Assembly: GCA_018000295.1 (NCBI GenBank)
Contig: JAGNKE010000001.1
Coordinates: 124,001-188,000, forward strand
Direction of reading: 5' to 3'
From: Alphaproteobacteria bacterium
Lineage (GTDB): Bacteria > Pseudomonadota > Alphaproteobacteria > Micavibrionales > Micavibrionaceae
DNA length: 64,000 bases
Shown: positions 47,908 to 57,582 of the stretch, piece after piece
How the letters are laid out: the number at the start of each line of letters is the position of its first letter
Numbering within the stretch: position 1 is the stretch's first letter
Translations under genes and position numbers: made by a program
The notes under the pieces: model-generated
Databases searched by the model: none
What the model saw: only the letters and a program-made list of their open reading frames with translations
Told to the model about the DNA's origin: nothing

Positions 47908-48702
47908 CTATTGTATATCAATACGTAAGCCATCATAGGCCGGATAAAACCCCTTCGGCAGCTCGTTGAGTAAGGTCTGGTAATCCATCACGGACGTCAG
48001 ACTGGAGAGATAAACCGCCTCAGCCTTAATAATTGCATTATACTCAATAACATCATGAATATTCGCATGAACGGCGTTGTTCTTGCTTTGATAAGCCGCC
48101 GCATCCACGATCCACGTCTTCACGCCCTTCATCGCCGCCAAAGCCGCTTCATCCAAAGACTTCATATCCACCGTATATGCCAGATCCCCGAAACGATAAC
48201 CCATACACACGCACGACCCATGATCGACGGCAAAGGGAACAAAAGAAATATCGCTGAACATATTCTCCTTGCCGAAATCTTTGTCCTTAAAAGTCCGCGC
48301 CTCCAGAATAGGCGGGTAGAAAAACGCATTATTCCCGCCCTCAAACAGATAACGGAACCGTTCCTTTAAATCCTCAAAGGTCTGAGCGTTGGCATAGGTC
48401 GGGAGCGGCTTACGCGAACCGCGGAAATAAAAACTGCGCAGATCATCGATCCCATGACAATGATCCCCATGCGGATGGGTGTAGAAAACTGCATCGGGGG
48501 GCGGCAGACCCTCGCGGTTCCATTGCTCACGGAAATCCGGGCCTGTATCAATAACAATCGTGGTCTTATCGCTATAAACAGCGAGAGAGCTTCTGCCCCT
48601 CCTGTTCTTGGGCTCGTTCGGGTCGCAATGCCCCCAATGATTGCCGATCCCCGGCACGCCCGAAGAATTCCCGCACCCCAGAACAATGGCTTGAAGCTTC
48701 AT
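47908..48702 (-). CDS. Metallo-beta-lactamase-fold hydrolase (PhnP-like)
   Basis: A 264-residue MBL-fold protein with the dinuclear zinc motif FYTHPHGDHCHGIDDL (H-x-H-x-D-H), VLGCGNSSGVPGIG at the start and AVDHGSC toward the C-terminus. It resembles the PhnP/cyclic phosphodiesterase branch. Such genes commonly follow tatD in alphaproteobacteria. Its start overlaps the tatD stop by 4 bases, so it belongs to the metG-tatD operon. Substrate unknown. Confidence 0.88.
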   Translation of the reverse strand: MKLQAIVLGCGNSSGVPGIGNHWGHCDPNEPKNRRGRSSLAVYSDKTTIVIDTGPDFREQWNREGLPPPDAVFYTHPHGDHCHGIDDLRSFYFRGSRKPLPTYANAQTFEDLKERFRYLFEGGNNAFFYPPILEARTFKDKDFGKENMFSDISFVPFAVDHGSCVCMGYRFGDLAYTVDMKSLDEAALAAMKGVKTWIVDAAAYQSKNNAVHANIHDVIEYNAIIKAEAVYLSSLTSVMDYQTLLNELPKGFYPAYDGLRIDIQ

Positions 48703-49499
48703 GTCATCTTCGCCCGGTCAAAGAGAGTAAAAAAATTTCGCGAGGTCTGCGCCGCAAACTCTTCCCTCCTAACCCCTAAAAAATCGGCCAAAAAATTCCC
48801 CGTATGCGCGACATAGGCCGGTTCGTTGGTCTTTCCCCGGTGGGGCAAAGGCGCCAGAAACGGCGCATCCGTCTCAACAAGGATACGATCCAACGAAACG
48901 GTTTTGGCAATAGCGCGCAATTCATCCGCCTTCTGGAAAGTGACCATTCCCGAAAAGGAGATATAAAACCCCAGATCAAGCGCATCCCTGGCCAGTTGCG
49001 GGCCGGAACTAAAACAATGCATGACGCCCTTAAGCCCCTGCCCGGCCCCCTCCTCCCGCAGGATATGAACCGTATCTGCTTCAGCCTCGCGGCTATGCAC
49101 GATCAGGGGCAGCCCGGTCCGAACACAGGCCCGAATATGCTTGCGGAATGATTCCTGCTGATCCGGTCGCGGTGAATGGTCATAATAATAATCCAGCCCC
49201 GATTCCCCTATCCCGACAACCTTTGAGTCCAACAACGCCTTTTCACAAAGCTGCTCCAGCGTAATTGCCTTTTCCGCAGGCAATCCCGCGTCATGCGGAT
49301 GGGTTCCGACGCTGCACCAGACATTATCCAGTGGCTTGACCATGGCCAGCAGAGCATCGAACTCTTCTTCGATCCGGCAGCAAATGGAAATCATGCCCGC
49401 AACCCCGGCCTCCCGGGCACGGTTCGCCAGCAGCGCGGGAGTATCCTCCGGCGCCACTCGCGCATGATTGAGATGGCAGTGGGAGTCGATCCACATAAA
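48699..49499 (-). CDS. TatD-family hydrolase (metal-dependent deoxyribonuclease)
   Basis: From the ATG at 49499 it has 266 residues with the TatD metal ligands: DSHCHLNH at the N-terminus, GESGLDYYYD, LIVHSREAEADT, GVMHCFSSG and the ETDAPFLAPLPHRGKTNEPAYV motif. A longer frame to 49634 is derived from the metG 3' end and is rejected. It starts 5 bases after the metG stop. TatD enzymes trim or repair DNA; the cellular role is still debated. Confidence 0.94.
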   Translation of the reverse strand, partial: FMWIDSHCHLNHARVAPEDTPALLANRAREAGVAGMISICCRIEEEFDALLAMVKPLDNVWCSVGTHPHDAGLPAEKAITLEQLCEKALLDSKVVGIGESGLDYYYDHSPRPDQQESFRKHIRACVRTGLPLIVHSREAEADTVHILREEGAGQGLKGVMHCFSSGPQLARDALDLGFYISFSGMVTFQKADELRAIAKTVSLDRILVETDAPFLAPLPHRGKTNEPAYVAHTGNFLADFLGVRREEFAAQTSRNFFTLFDRAKMT

Positions 49500-49503
49500 C
49501 GCC

Positions 49504-51090
49504 CTACTCCGCCGCTTCTTCGTTTTCAACGATGCGTGGAAACACGCCTTCCGGCTTGTCGATAGTGGTCCCGGGCTTGAGAGCATAATCCTTGGACATA
49601 TGGGCAAACAAACGCTGATCTTTTGGTACACCAAGCTGATCCAAAATCTTGTTTGCTGAATTTGGTATTACAGGTTGTACAGCTATAGAAATGCAACGAA
49701 TAGCTTCAGCCAATTCATACAAAACAGTATTCATACGCTCAGGATTTTCCTTTTTAAGCTTCCAAGGCGCCTGAACATCAATATAGCGATCACAATCGCC
49801 TATTGCTTGCCAAATAAAACTCAAAACATTGTGAAAAAATAGCGCATCAGCATGAGTTCTCATCTGACTTAAAAGTAATTCAGGATCATACAAATATGTC
49901 AGCAAAACATGGTTGTCCAAGCTTCCTAAATCTTGAGGTTGAGGAACCTTCCCCTCACAATTCTTGTAAATCATCGACAGCGTCCGCTGTGCCAGATTCC
50001 CCAAGCCATTAGCAAGATCGGCGTTGATCCTCTGCACCGCCTGCTCATGCGAAAAATTCCCGTCCTGCCCGTGCGGGATTTCCCGCATCAGGAAATACCG
50101 GAACGGATCAAGTCCGTAGGCCTGCACCAGCGTATCGGGAGAAAGAACGTTCCCGACAGATTTAGACATCTTCGCACCCTGCACGTTAATAAAACCATGC
50201 GCGAAAATATGCTTGGGCAGCGGCAAGTCCGCAGCCATCAGAAACGCGGGCCAGTAAATCGCATGAAAGCGCGTAATATCCTTCCCGATAACATGATAAT
50301 CCACCGGCCAGAATTTCTTGAAACTTTCCGACCCTTCATCGGGATAGCCAATGGCCGTAATATAATTGGTCAGCGCGTCCAGCCAGACATACATCACATG
50401 ATCCGGTTCACCAGGAACCGGAATCCCCCATGTCAGGCGGCTCGTGTGGCGGGAGACCGAAAGGTCTTTTAAGCCTCCCTCCTGCTTGACGAAACTGATG
50501 ATCTCGTTCGCCCGCACATTCGGGATGATAAACCCCGGATGGTCCTGATAAAGCTTCAGAAGCTTATCTGTATATTTGGAGAGCTTGAAAAAATAGCTCG
50601 GCTCCTCCACCCACTCGACTTCCGTCCCGTTGGGAGTCAGCTTCTTGCCTGTCGCCGGATCGGTGGTCAGTTCATCCTCGCCGAAATATCCCTCCTCGCG
50701 CACAGAATACCAGCCTTCATATTTCCCGAGGTAAATATCGCCTTTGTCCTTCAGCTTGTTCCAGATCGCCTGCGAGGCGGCATAATGCCTTGGCTCCGTT
50801 GTACGGATAAAATCGTCGTTGGAAATGCCCAGCGTCTTGGCCATCTCCTGAAAATAGGCCGCATTCATATCGGCGAAAGCTTTAGGGCTCATGTCATTTT
50901 TTTCAGCCGTCTTAGCAACCTTCTCCCCGTGCTCGTCCGTTCCCGTCAGAAAGAACACATCGTAACCGTCCAGCCGCTTGAACCGCGCCATCACATCGGT
51001 CAAGATGACCTCATAGGCATGACCCAAGTGGGGCTTGCCGTTCACATAAGAAATAGCGGTCGTAATAAAAAAGGGCGTCTTTGTGCTCAA
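49504..51090 (-). CDS. metG: Methionyl-tRNA synthetase
   Basis: Charges tRNA-Met. The 528-residue class I synthetase has the HIGH-type motif (GKPHLGHAYEVILTDV) and the KMSKS loop (GAKMSKSVGNVLSPD), followed by an anticodon-binding helical domain. The length fits the short, tail-less type without the C-terminal tRNA-binding domain. holB lies 45 bases upstream and tatD follows after 4 bases, the common alphaproteobacterial order. Confidence 0.97.
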   Translation of the reverse strand: MSTKTPFFITTAISYVNGKPHLGHAYEVILTDVMARFKRLDGYDVFFLTGTDEHGEKVAKTAEKNDMSPKAFADMNAAYFQEMAKTLGISNDDFIRTTEPRHYAASQAIWNKLKDKGDIYLGKYEGWYSVREEGYFGEDELTTDPATGKKLTPNGTEVEWVEEPSYFFKLSKYTDKLLKLYQDHPGFIIPNVRANEIISFVKQEGGLKDLSVSRHTSRLTWGIPVPGEPDHVMYVWLDALTNYITAIGYPDEGSESFKKFWPVDYHVIGKDITRFHAIYWPAFLMAADLPLPKHIFAHGFINVQGAKMSKSVGNVLSPDTLVQAYGLDPFRYFLMREIPHGQDGNFSHEQAVQRINADLANGLGNLAQRTLSMIYKNCEGKVPQPQDLGSLDNHVLLTYLYDPELLLSQMRTHADALFFHNVLSFIWQAIGDCDRYIDVQAPWKLKKENPERMNTVLYELAEAIRCISIAVQPVIPNSANKILDQLGVPKDQRLFAHMSKDYALKPGTTIDKPEGVFPRIVENEEAAE

Positions 51091-51135
51091 GGTAATACCT
51101 CTGTCAGGTTGAAAAACCCTAAATTGTTGATTTTT

Positions 51136-52311
51136 TTAAGGGTTTATCACAAGAAACGCGCTGCGTACAGTTTCCCGCTTGTCCAGATTGGAAAAATCCG
51201 TGCGGGCGAAATGCCCCTGCAAGGCGTCGGTTATGCCAAGGTGCCGCTCAAGGCTGACGGCCTGGAACATCAGCTCGATCCCCCCGCCGCGCAGAAACTC
51301 GGGCAGAGACGCATCTCCCCTCGCCCGCGCAAACACAAGCGTCCTGAATATCCAGACAAGGAGCTGCGTAAAAAGAGCATAGCGCTTTTCGGTGCCCGGC
51401 CCGCCGAACCCGTCGGCAAAACGGTGCAAAACCGCCCAGTTCCAGTCGGGAAAAGCCGAAAACAGGGACGCAATCTCCGAAAATAGCTCCGGCCCTTCCT
51501 CTTCCGCAAAGCGCAGCGCTTGCCCGATACTGCCCTCTGAAAAGGCGACAATGAGGTCCATATCCTTAGGCGAATAAACAAAACCCTGTCGCCCCAGCAG
51601 TTCCCGCAACGTAGTTTTTTCAAGTGGCGAAAAGCCGATGACCCGGCTGCGCGACCGGATCGTCGGAATCAACTCCCCGATCCGGTGCGTAATCAGCATA
51701 ATGACAACCTTCTTCGGCGGCTCCTCAAGTATTTTAAGAATTGCGTTCTGCGCCGCCGCATTCATCGTATCCGCATCGTCGATGATGACGACACGCCACC
51801 CGCCCTCGGCCGAGGTTTTTCTCAGAAACGGCGCGATCTTACGAACGCTATCGACGGTGATCGAGGCTTTTTCCTTTCCTTTTGAGACATCCACAGCGCG
51901 CTCAATATACAGTAGGTCTCCATGGCCCCCCGAAGCGACTCGTGAAAAAACCGGATCCTGTAAATCCACATCCATGCTCTTGGGAAAACTGATGGTCTCC
52001 CCGCCAAAAAGACTATCATGCGGTTCGGAAACTTTTCCGAATTTCAGAAGATAGCGCGCAAAACGAAACGCAAAAGTACATTTTCCGATCCCCTTGGGGC
52101 CGGAAAGTATTAGCGCATGAGGCAAGGAACCCTTACCGAACAGATCGGCCAACAGTGCTTCTTGCTCCTCGTGTCCCAGACAGAAGGTCATCGCCGCAGG
52201 TCTTGTCAAAAAGGGCGAAGATTCTGCGTCTACAGAACCCTTAAGGGAGGAATCGTCAGGCTCAAACGCCTCCACCTCAGGATCGGCTAAATGCTCGGCA
52301 AACAAATCCAT
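51136..52311 (-). CDS. holB: DNA polymerase III delta-prime subunit
   Basis: Clamp-loader subunit. The 391-residue protein has an AAA+ domain with Walker A SGPKGIGKCTFAF and the family segment WRVVIIDDADTMNAAAQNAILKILEEPPKKVV. The N-terminus carries about 40 extra acidic residues. The start at 52311 is 12 bases after tmk. A longer-than-usual C-terminal domain is present. The gene order tmk-holB-metG-tatD supports the call. Confidence 0.92.
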   Translation of the reverse strand: MDLFAEHLADPEVEAFEPDDSSLKGSVDAESSPFLTRPAAMTFCLGHEEQEALLADLFGKGSLPHALILSGPKGIGKCTFAFRFARYLLKFGKVSEPHDSLFGGETISFPKSMDVDLQDPVFSRVASGGHGDLLYIERAVDVSKGKEKASITVDSVRKIAPFLRKTSAEGGWRVVIIDDADTMNAAAQNAILKILEEPPKKVVIMLITHRIGELIPTIRSRSRVIGFSPLEKTTLRELLGRQGFVYSPKDMDLIVAFSEGSIGQALRFAEEEGPELFSEIASLFSAFPDWNWAVLHRFADGFGGPGTEKRYALFTQLLVWIFRTLVFARARGDASLPEFLRGGGIELMFQAVSLERHLGITDALQGHFARTDFSNLDKRETVRSAFLVINP

Positions 52312-52323
52312 GCGCGGCCTTTC

Positions 52324-52986
52324 TTAGACGCGGGCCTTCGTTGCAACCCAGATCGCTTCGGCCATAACCTCAGCAGTATCCATGGCATTCACGATCTCAC
52401 AACGCTTAGGCTCCTTGCGGGCAATGTCAAGAAACCCCTCCCTGACCTTCTCATGAAATTCCATTTCCATACGCTCAAAACGGTCTTCGGCTTGAAGCTC
52501 GGGATGGCTTTCACGCGCCATCCGCTTTGTCGAGCGCTTCAGCCCGATGGCCGGATCGACATCAAGGATAAAGGTGAGATCGGGCTTCAATTCTCCTAAT
52601 GAGTCCTGCGTCAGCTTCTCGATATTATCCAGCGGTACGCCACGCCCGTACCCCTGATACGCAAGGGTAGAGTCTGAAAACCGGTCGCAGATGACGACCT
52701 TTCCCGAATAAAGCGCCGGCCGCACGACCCGTTCGACATGCATCACCCGGGCCGCCAGAATAAGCAGAACCTCGGCCAGAGGGCTCCATTTCTCTCCCCC
52801 GTTGCGGACCAGAAGAGACCGGATTTTCTCACCTTCGGGCGTCCCGCCCGGCTCACGGGTAGTGATAACCTTGTAATTCTCGCGGGTCAGACGTTCCGCC
52901 AGTTTGTTGATCTGCGTCGTCTTCCCTGCGCCCTCCCCGCCTTCCAGCGTAATAAATAGAGGTCTCTTCTTATGGTGTAAATTCAT
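52324..52986 (-). CDS. tmk: Thymidylate kinase
   Basis: Phosphorylates dTMP to dTDP. The 220 residues show the P-loop in TLEGGEGAGKTTQINKLAE, the DR(Y/F)-type motif in ICDRFSDSTLAYQGYGRG and the REPGGTPEGEKIR segment. Its start lies 3 bases after the dacA stop, and holB follows after 12 bases. Confidence 0.96.
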   Translation of the reverse strand: MNLHHKKRPLFITLEGGEGAGKTTQINKLAERLTRENYKVITTREPGGTPEGEKIRSLLVRNGGEKWSPLAEVLLILAARVMHVERVVRPALYSGKVVICDRFSDSTLAYQGYGRGVPLDNIEKLTQDSLGELKPDLTFILDVDPAIGLKRSTKRMARESHPELQAEDRFERMEMEFHEKVREGFLDIARKEPKRCEIVNAMDTAEVMAEAIWVATKARV

Positions 52987-52989
52987 TCA

Positions 52990-54123
52990 CTACGCCTTGC
53001 CGCCAAGCATCATCTTGGCCTTTTGCATGATTTTGCCGAATAATCCGGCTTCCTCGACTGCACCGACCGTAACCAGCGGGACGACAATATCCTTGACGCC
53101 GGGAATCTTTACAGTGGCTTTCCCCACATTCTGCCCTTCTTTGACCGGAGCAATCAAGGGTGATTGATAGGAAATCTCAACAGTGGCCGACTCGCGGTCC
53201 ATCTTGGGAACCGTAACCATAAGGGGTTCGGCTACAGCAACCCCCACGCTCTCTCCCTCTCCAAAGACAACGGGAATACGCTCGATTTCCTTGGGGGTTT
53301 TGAAGAGGGAGATATTCGTAAAGCTGCCCAGCGCCCACTGCACGATCCGCGCCGATTCATCCGCCCGCTCCTGCTGATCCTTCATCCCGCTCAGGACGGC
53401 AACGATCCGCCGCCCGTCCTGCATCGCCGAGGCGATCAGACCGTACCCGGCCTCCTCCGTATGCCCGGTCTTGACCCCGTCCACCCCGATATTGCGGTAC
53501 AACAAGGGGTTGCGGTTCCCCTGCTTGATATCGTGATAGGTGAACTCCTTCTCAGAGTAATAAGGATAATACTCGGGAAAATCCTTGATCAGCCTCTGCG
53601 CCATAATCGCCAGATCATGCGGCGTGGAATAATGTTCCGGGTCCGGCCACCCGCTGGCATTTTTAAAATTACTGTTCTCCATACCGATTTCTTTGGCCCT
53701 CTTGGTCATCGCTAGAGCAAAAGCATCCTCGGACCCGGCCAGAGCCTCGGCCAGAACAATCGTGGCATCGTTGCCGGATTGAATAATGACGCCGCGGATC
53801 AGATCTTCAACCTTGACCTTCTCGTTGATCGGCACCCACATCTTGGACCCTTGCGTCTCCCATGCCCTCTGGCTGACCAGAAGCTCATCCTCAAGCTTCA
53901 GCCGTCCGGCCTTGAGCGCATCAAAGACCAGATACATGGTCATGACCTTGCTCATGGAAGCCGTCGGCATCCGCGCATCGGCATCCTTTTCGTAGAGGAC
54001 CGCTCCGGTGTCAAAGTCGATGACATAGGCCTGCTTCGCCGCTGTCTGCAGCGCAGGTTCCTCCGCATAGGCGGCAAAGGACATAAAAAAGCTAAGAGCA
54101 AACAAAATGTATAATCGTCTCAT
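52990..54123 (-). CDS. dacA: D-alanyl-D-alanine carboxypeptidase (DacA/PBP5-like)
   Basis: Peptidoglycan-trimming serine peptidase of the S11 family. The 377-residue protein has a signal peptide (cleavage near AYAEE), the active-site Ser56-x-x-Lys59 (ASMSKVMT), SGN (IQSGNDA) and KTG (GVKTGHTEEAG). A C-terminal PBP5-type beta domain ends in an amphipathic membrane-associated helix (FGKIMQKAKMMLGG). rlpA lies 18 bases upstream, so the two are probably co-transcribed. Confidence 0.94.
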   Translation of the reverse strand: MRRLYILFALSFFMSFAAYAEEPALQTAAKQAYVIDFDTGAVLYEKDADARMPTASMSKVMTMYLVFDALKAGRLKLEDELLVSQRAWETQGSKMWVPINEKVKVEDLIRGVIIQSGNDATIVLAEALAGSEDAFALAMTKRAKEIGMENSNFKNASGWPDPEHYSTPHDLAIMAQRLIKDFPEYYPYYSEKEFTYHDIKQGNRNPLLYRNIGVDGVKTGHTEEAGYGLIASAMQDGRRIVAVLSGMKDQQERADESARIVQWALGSFTNISLFKTPKEIERIPVVFGEGESVGVAVAEPLMVTVPKMDRESATVEISYQSPLIAPVKEGQNVGKATVKIPGVKDIVVPLVTVGAVEEAGLFGKIMQKAKMMLGGKA

Positions 54124-54141
54124 CGCAAACCTTATTAAACG

Positions 54142-55101
54142 TTATTCAACCACAATCAGGCAATCCTCAAAACCCTTGGCCTCAAGCCGATGGACCAGCG
54201 CATCCGCGCTCTGCACGTCGCGGGCAGGAATCCGCACCCGGTAATAGGGCCGCCCGTTCACCATCCCCGGATAGACACGGGCAGATCCATAGGGTTGAAG
54301 CTTTTCCGCCAGCGCCAGCGCCTGACTCTCCCCTGCAAACGAAGCCACTTGAACCAGAAGGGTTGTAGACTGCACCCTCTTCTGCTCGACCACCGGATCG
54401 GGATAAACTACCCCGCGCTTGACGTGTCCGCTCACCGTCGATCCGTCATCCAGAGGAATCGGAACGGGCGCTGCAGAAACCTGCCGGATCGAAGGTGTCG
54501 GCGGCGGTGCGGGCGGAACACCGTGTGCATAAACCTTTGAGCGGTTATATTTATTCTCATGACCCTTGGTGCTGATCCCCTTCTTGGCCAGAGCAGCCAG
54601 CTGCGAACTCTCGCGTTTCATCATTTCAACGCGGACCTTTGCAATCCCCTTGCTCTTAAAGCCCAAAAGCTCAGCCCCCTTTTGCGAAACGTCTATAATC
54701 CGCCCATGGGCATACGGTCCCCGGTCGTTAACCCGCAGCAACACGGCTCTCCCGTTTTCAAGATTGGTCACCCGCACCAGGCTCGGCATGGGCAGCGTCC
54801 GATGCGCCGCCGTCAACTCCCCGGTATCGAACCTCTCCCCGTTCGCCGTACTCTTCCCCTGAAAACCAGGCCCATACCACGAGGCAATCCCTGTCTCACT
54901 GTAAGTTTCATACTCCTGCGGCTTGTAAAGAACGCCCTTGATCCTGTAAGGCGCGCCGACCTTATACGCACCCACGCTCTTGCCCGGCTTGCCGACGATC
55001 TTGTCCCCGTCACCGAAAAACGGAATGCCCGAACAGCCCGAAAGCAGGACAGTGAAGCAAAGCAGGGCATGAAGTTTGAAGACATTAAGGAGTCGTTGCA
55101 T
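54142..55101 (-). CDS. rlpA: RlpA-like lipoprotein with SPOR domain (septal ring lytic transglycosylase)
   Basis: A 319-residue outer-membrane lipoprotein. The lipobox lies in LLSGC at about residue 23. The double-psi beta-barrel holds GIASWYGPGFQGKSTANGE, ELTAAHRTLPMPSLVRVTN and NDRGPYAHGRIIDVS; the last carries the conserved Asp of active RlpA. The C-terminal SPOR domain (about 245-319) binds denuded glycan at the division site. It lies between mltB and dacA, forming an envelope gene cluster. Confidence 0.92.
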   Translation of the reverse strand: MQRLLNVFKLHALLCFTVLLSGCSGIPFFGDGDKIVGKPGKSVGAYKVGAPYRIKGVLYKPQEYETYSETGIASWYGPGFQGKSTANGERFDTGELTAAHRTLPMPSLVRVTNLENGRAVLLRVNDRGPYAHGRIIDVSQKGAELLGFKSKGIAKVRVEMMKRESSQLAALAKKGISTKGHENKYNRSKVYAHGVPPAPPPTPSIRQVSAAPVPIPLDDGSTVSGHVKRGVVYPDPVVEQKRVQSTTLLVQVASFAGESQALALAEKLQPYGSARVYPGMVNGRPYYRVRIPARDVQSADALVHRLEAKGFEDCLIVVE

Positions 55102-55116
55102 GGTTTTTTCCTAAAA

Positions 55117-56085
55117 TCATTCCGCTATCGCATCCGCGAGCGTCCCAACGCTCACGGCGAAATATTGCGAACGGTTCCACTTCATGATAACCCCGAAATT
55201 ATGATAGGCCAGAAACGCAGGCCCGCCTATACCGTCCGGCGCGACTACAGAAGCGCTCATTTTTTCAATATCAGGAAGTTTTTCTCCATTGGGCAAACGA
55301 ACCCCAAGCTTGTTCCACTCCTTTAAACTCTTTCGCGTCTCCGTCCCGACCAGCTTGACCGGAAACTTCGCGGGCAGCTTGACCGGACGGCCCCATCGCT
55401 CGTCCCCTCGCCATCCGCTCTTGCTGAGGTAATTGGCTGTGGAAGCAAAAACATCCCTGCGCGTCGTCCAGATATCGCGCCGCCCGTCCCCATCCTCATC
55501 CACGGCATAGGCATGGAAGCTCGATGGCATGAACTGGTTCTGCCCCATTGCCCCCGCCCACGAGCCTTTCATATCCTTAAGTGAAATATGTCCCTGCTCC
55601 AAAATAGTCAACGCCGCCAGCAACTCACCTCGGAAAAAAGTACTCCGCCGCCCGTCATGCGCCAGCGTAGCTAATGCGGGAATAACCCCGAACCCGCCCG
55701 TATTGTTGCCATAGCTGGTTTCCATTCCCCATAGAGCCAGAATATAGGGCGCAGGCACCCCATACTTCTCCGCAATCGCATCCAGCGTCTCACGGTGCTG
55801 GGCATACAGCTTTCGCCCCTGAATAATCCGATCCTTGGAAATCACCTTTGCCTTATATTGCGCGAAAGTCATTTTCCCTTCCGGCTGCTTGCGATCCAAC
55901 TCAATCACCCGCGGCAAGGGCTTGACACCCTTGAACGCGGATTCAAGAACGCTCTCGGATATTCCCTTCCGCAAAGCCTCCTTTTTGAAAGCGACAAGCC
56001 AGACCTGAAAACTATCCTTATTCGCCAAGGCCGCCCCCGGCAGCAAGGCAAACATAAAAAAAACGGAAAGGAAAAAAGCGCGCAT
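55117..56085 (-). CDS. Lytic murein transglycosylase, MltB type
   Basis: A 322-residue SLT_2-family enzyme with a signal peptide (FALLPGAALA). Core markers are ALWGMETSYGNNTGGFGVIPALATLAHDGRRSTFFRGELLAALTIL, where Glu of GMETSYG is the catalytic residue, then GSWAGAMGQNQFMPSSF. The C-terminal motif ending SVGTLADAIAE is complete. It lies 15 bases upstream of rlpA and probably belongs to the same operon. Confidence 0.93.
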   Translation of the reverse strand: MRAFFLSVFFMFALLPGAALANKDSFQVWLVAFKKEALRKGISESVLESAFKGVKPLPRVIELDRKQPEGKMTFAQYKAKVISKDRIIQGRKLYAQHRETLDAIAEKYGVPAPYILALWGMETSYGNNTGGFGVIPALATLAHDGRRSTFFRGELLAALTILEQGHISLKDMKGSWAGAMGQNQFMPSSFHAYAVDEDGDGRRDIWTTRRDVFASTANYLSKSGWRGDERWGRPVKLPAKFPVKLVGTETRKSLKEWNKLGVRLPNGEKLPDIEKMSASVVAPDGIGGPAFLAYHNFGVIMKWNRSQYFAVSVGTLADAIAE

Positions 56086-56105
56086 ACAGGATTATGGAAC
56101 CTCGC

Positions 56106-56534
56106 TCAGCGGGAATCGTTTTCGTACAGTTTCGACATGACCTCAAAGATAAAGGCCGTGCTCCATCCAAACAAGATGAATCCGTTCGCCGCCTGAAAGG
56201 AACTCACAAGCCTCCACTTGTGATCAAGCACGACATCGCCGAAACCCACGGTGGTAAAAGCAACCGTCGAAAAATAAACCGCCTCCTCCAGCGTATGCAA
56301 AGCCCCGACCACGAGATAAAACATCGCCCACAGCCAGATCTGTACGATATGCGAACAAAACGCCCCCAGAACCGCCATGATCAGCATCGGCACTTTCCAG
56401 GAGTGCCGCATTTTAAGACGAAAGAAATTCTCCGACCCGTCCAGCACCATCTTCAGCCGATCCAGCGCGACGGCGTGAATGAGGACGGTGAGACCGATGA
56501 GAACGGCCCCGATAACAAGTTGAAGCAAAAACAT
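56106..56534 (-). CDS. Two-helix potassium channel family protein
   Basis: A 142-residue membrane protein. The pore loop contains FTTVGFGDVVL, a potassium-selectivity filter (TVGFG). Hydrophobic stretches at about 1-20 and 46-64 precede the filter, and another (about 106-127) follows, so it would have one pore domain of the Ion_trans_2 type. No RCK/TrkA domain is attached and no gating domain is seen. It reads toward mltB and starts 184 bases from dedA. Confidence 0.83.
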   Translation of the reverse strand: MFLLQLVIGAVLIGLTVLIHAVALDRLKMVLDGSENFFRLKMRHSWKVPMLIMAVLGAFCSHIVQIWLWAMFYLVVGALHTLEEAVYFSTVAFTTVGFGDVVLDHKWRLVSSFQAANGFILFGWSTAFIFEVMSKLYENDSR

Positions 56535-56661
56535 GGCGCGTAAATCCAGTGAATGTGTAAAAACTATAGAAAAATCTCTGGAAAATGAAGTCGAAGCCTA
56601 CGAAAAAGCCTCTTTTCCCCCTTGTTTTTGTTAAACGGTAATGAAACATTTGCGGCAAAGA

Positions 56662-56683
56662 GCGGGTTAAGTTAACGTCCCGC
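56662..56683. promoter_or_regulatory. Inverted repeat between the channel gene and dedA
   Basis: GCGGG and CCCGC pair across a 12-base centre that itself contains the palindrome GTTAAC. It lies 36 bases before the dedA ATG, in a region that must hold promoters for two divergent genes. This may be an operator; there is no T-run that would make it a terminator. Confidence 0.3.
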
Positions 56684-56718
56684 AGGATAAATGGGCATTA
56701 ACAACAGGAACACCCTCC

Positions 56719-57339
56719 ATGGGCCTTGATCCGATCTCACTCATAAAATCCCTCGGCCATGCGGGTGTCTGGAGCATCTTGTTTCTGGAATCGGGCGTAC
56801 CGTTCTTTTTTTTCCTGCCGGGTGACAGCCTACTCTTCACCGCCGGCTTTCTGGCCTCGCAGGGGTTTTTGAATATTTGGCTCCTCACGGTGGGCGGTCT
56901 CATCGCTGCGATAACCGGCAATCTCGTGGGCTATGAAATCGGCCGCCGCATCGGCCTAAAAATGTTCGAAAAAGGTGACTCGCGTTTTCTCAAACGCAAG
57001 CATCTGGAAATGACGCAGCGCTTTTACGAAAAACACGGCCGGATGACGATTATCATGGCCCGCTTTATGCCCATCGTCCGCACCTTCGCGCCGTTTTGCG
57101 CCGGAATGGTGCGGATGCCCTACCGCGAATTCGTGGTTTACTCGATAATCGGAGCCTTTTTCTGGGTGGCGGGGCTGTGTATTCTTGGTTATGTGGTTGG
57201 AGAAATGATCCCGGCGGAGCAGATCGACCACTATCTCCTGCCTATTATTATCGCAATTATTATTCTCTCCCTCCTGCCCTCCGCCTTTCACTTTTATAAG
57301 GAACGGAAGAACAACAAGGCGCATTCCGAGCGCACATAA
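56719..57339 (+). CDS. DedA-family membrane protein
   Basis: A 206-residue DedA/SNARE-associated family protein, thought to move lipids such as undecaprenyl phosphate or phospholipids. Motifs are FFFLPGDSLLFTAG, GGLIAAITGNLVGYEIGRRIG and FARFMPIVRTFAPFCAG (conserved ARFxPxxRT). Four to five membrane spans are visible. AACAGG precedes the ATG at a usable distance. tRNA-Ser follows 55 bases after the stop. Confidence 0.93.
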   Translation: MGLDPISLIKSLGHAGVWSILFLESGVPFFFFLPGDSLLFTAGFLASQGFLNIWLLTVGGLIAAITGNLVGYEIGRRIGLKMFEKGDSRFLKRKHLEMTQRFYEKHGRMTIIMARFMPIVRTFAPFCAGMVRMPYREFVVYSIIGAFFWVAGLCILGYVVGEMIPAEQIDHYLLPIIIAIIILSLLPSAFHFYKERKNNKAHSERT

Positions 57340-57393
57340 GCCTTGCGCCGTCAAACCTAAGCCTCTAAATAAAAAGAACCCGCAAACCGGACC

Positions 57394-57483
57394 GGAGAGG
57401 TGGCAGAGCGGCTGAATGCACCGCACTCGAAATGCGGCATACTCGCAAGAGTATCGGGGGTTCAAATCCCCCCCTCTCCGCCA
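57394..57483 (+). tRNA. tRNA-Ser (anticodon CGA)
   Basis: A 90-base tRNA. The acceptor stem GGAGAGG pairs with CCTCTCC, the discriminator base is G, and the CCA is encoded (57481-57483). The anticodon stem CCGCA/TGCGG closes the 7-base loop CTCGAAA, giving anticodon CGA, which reads UCG. A long variable arm (ACTCGCAAGAGT) and the GGTTCAAATCC T-arm confirm a class II serine tRNA. Confidence 0.97.
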
Positions 57484-57582
57484 TTCTGTTTTCATCCCCG
57501 CTAAACTCCAAAAGGCGAAAAAACTTGAAAAAATCGGGTTACACTTTAGTCTGTGCAATATTTTACAAGAACCCCGACAAGC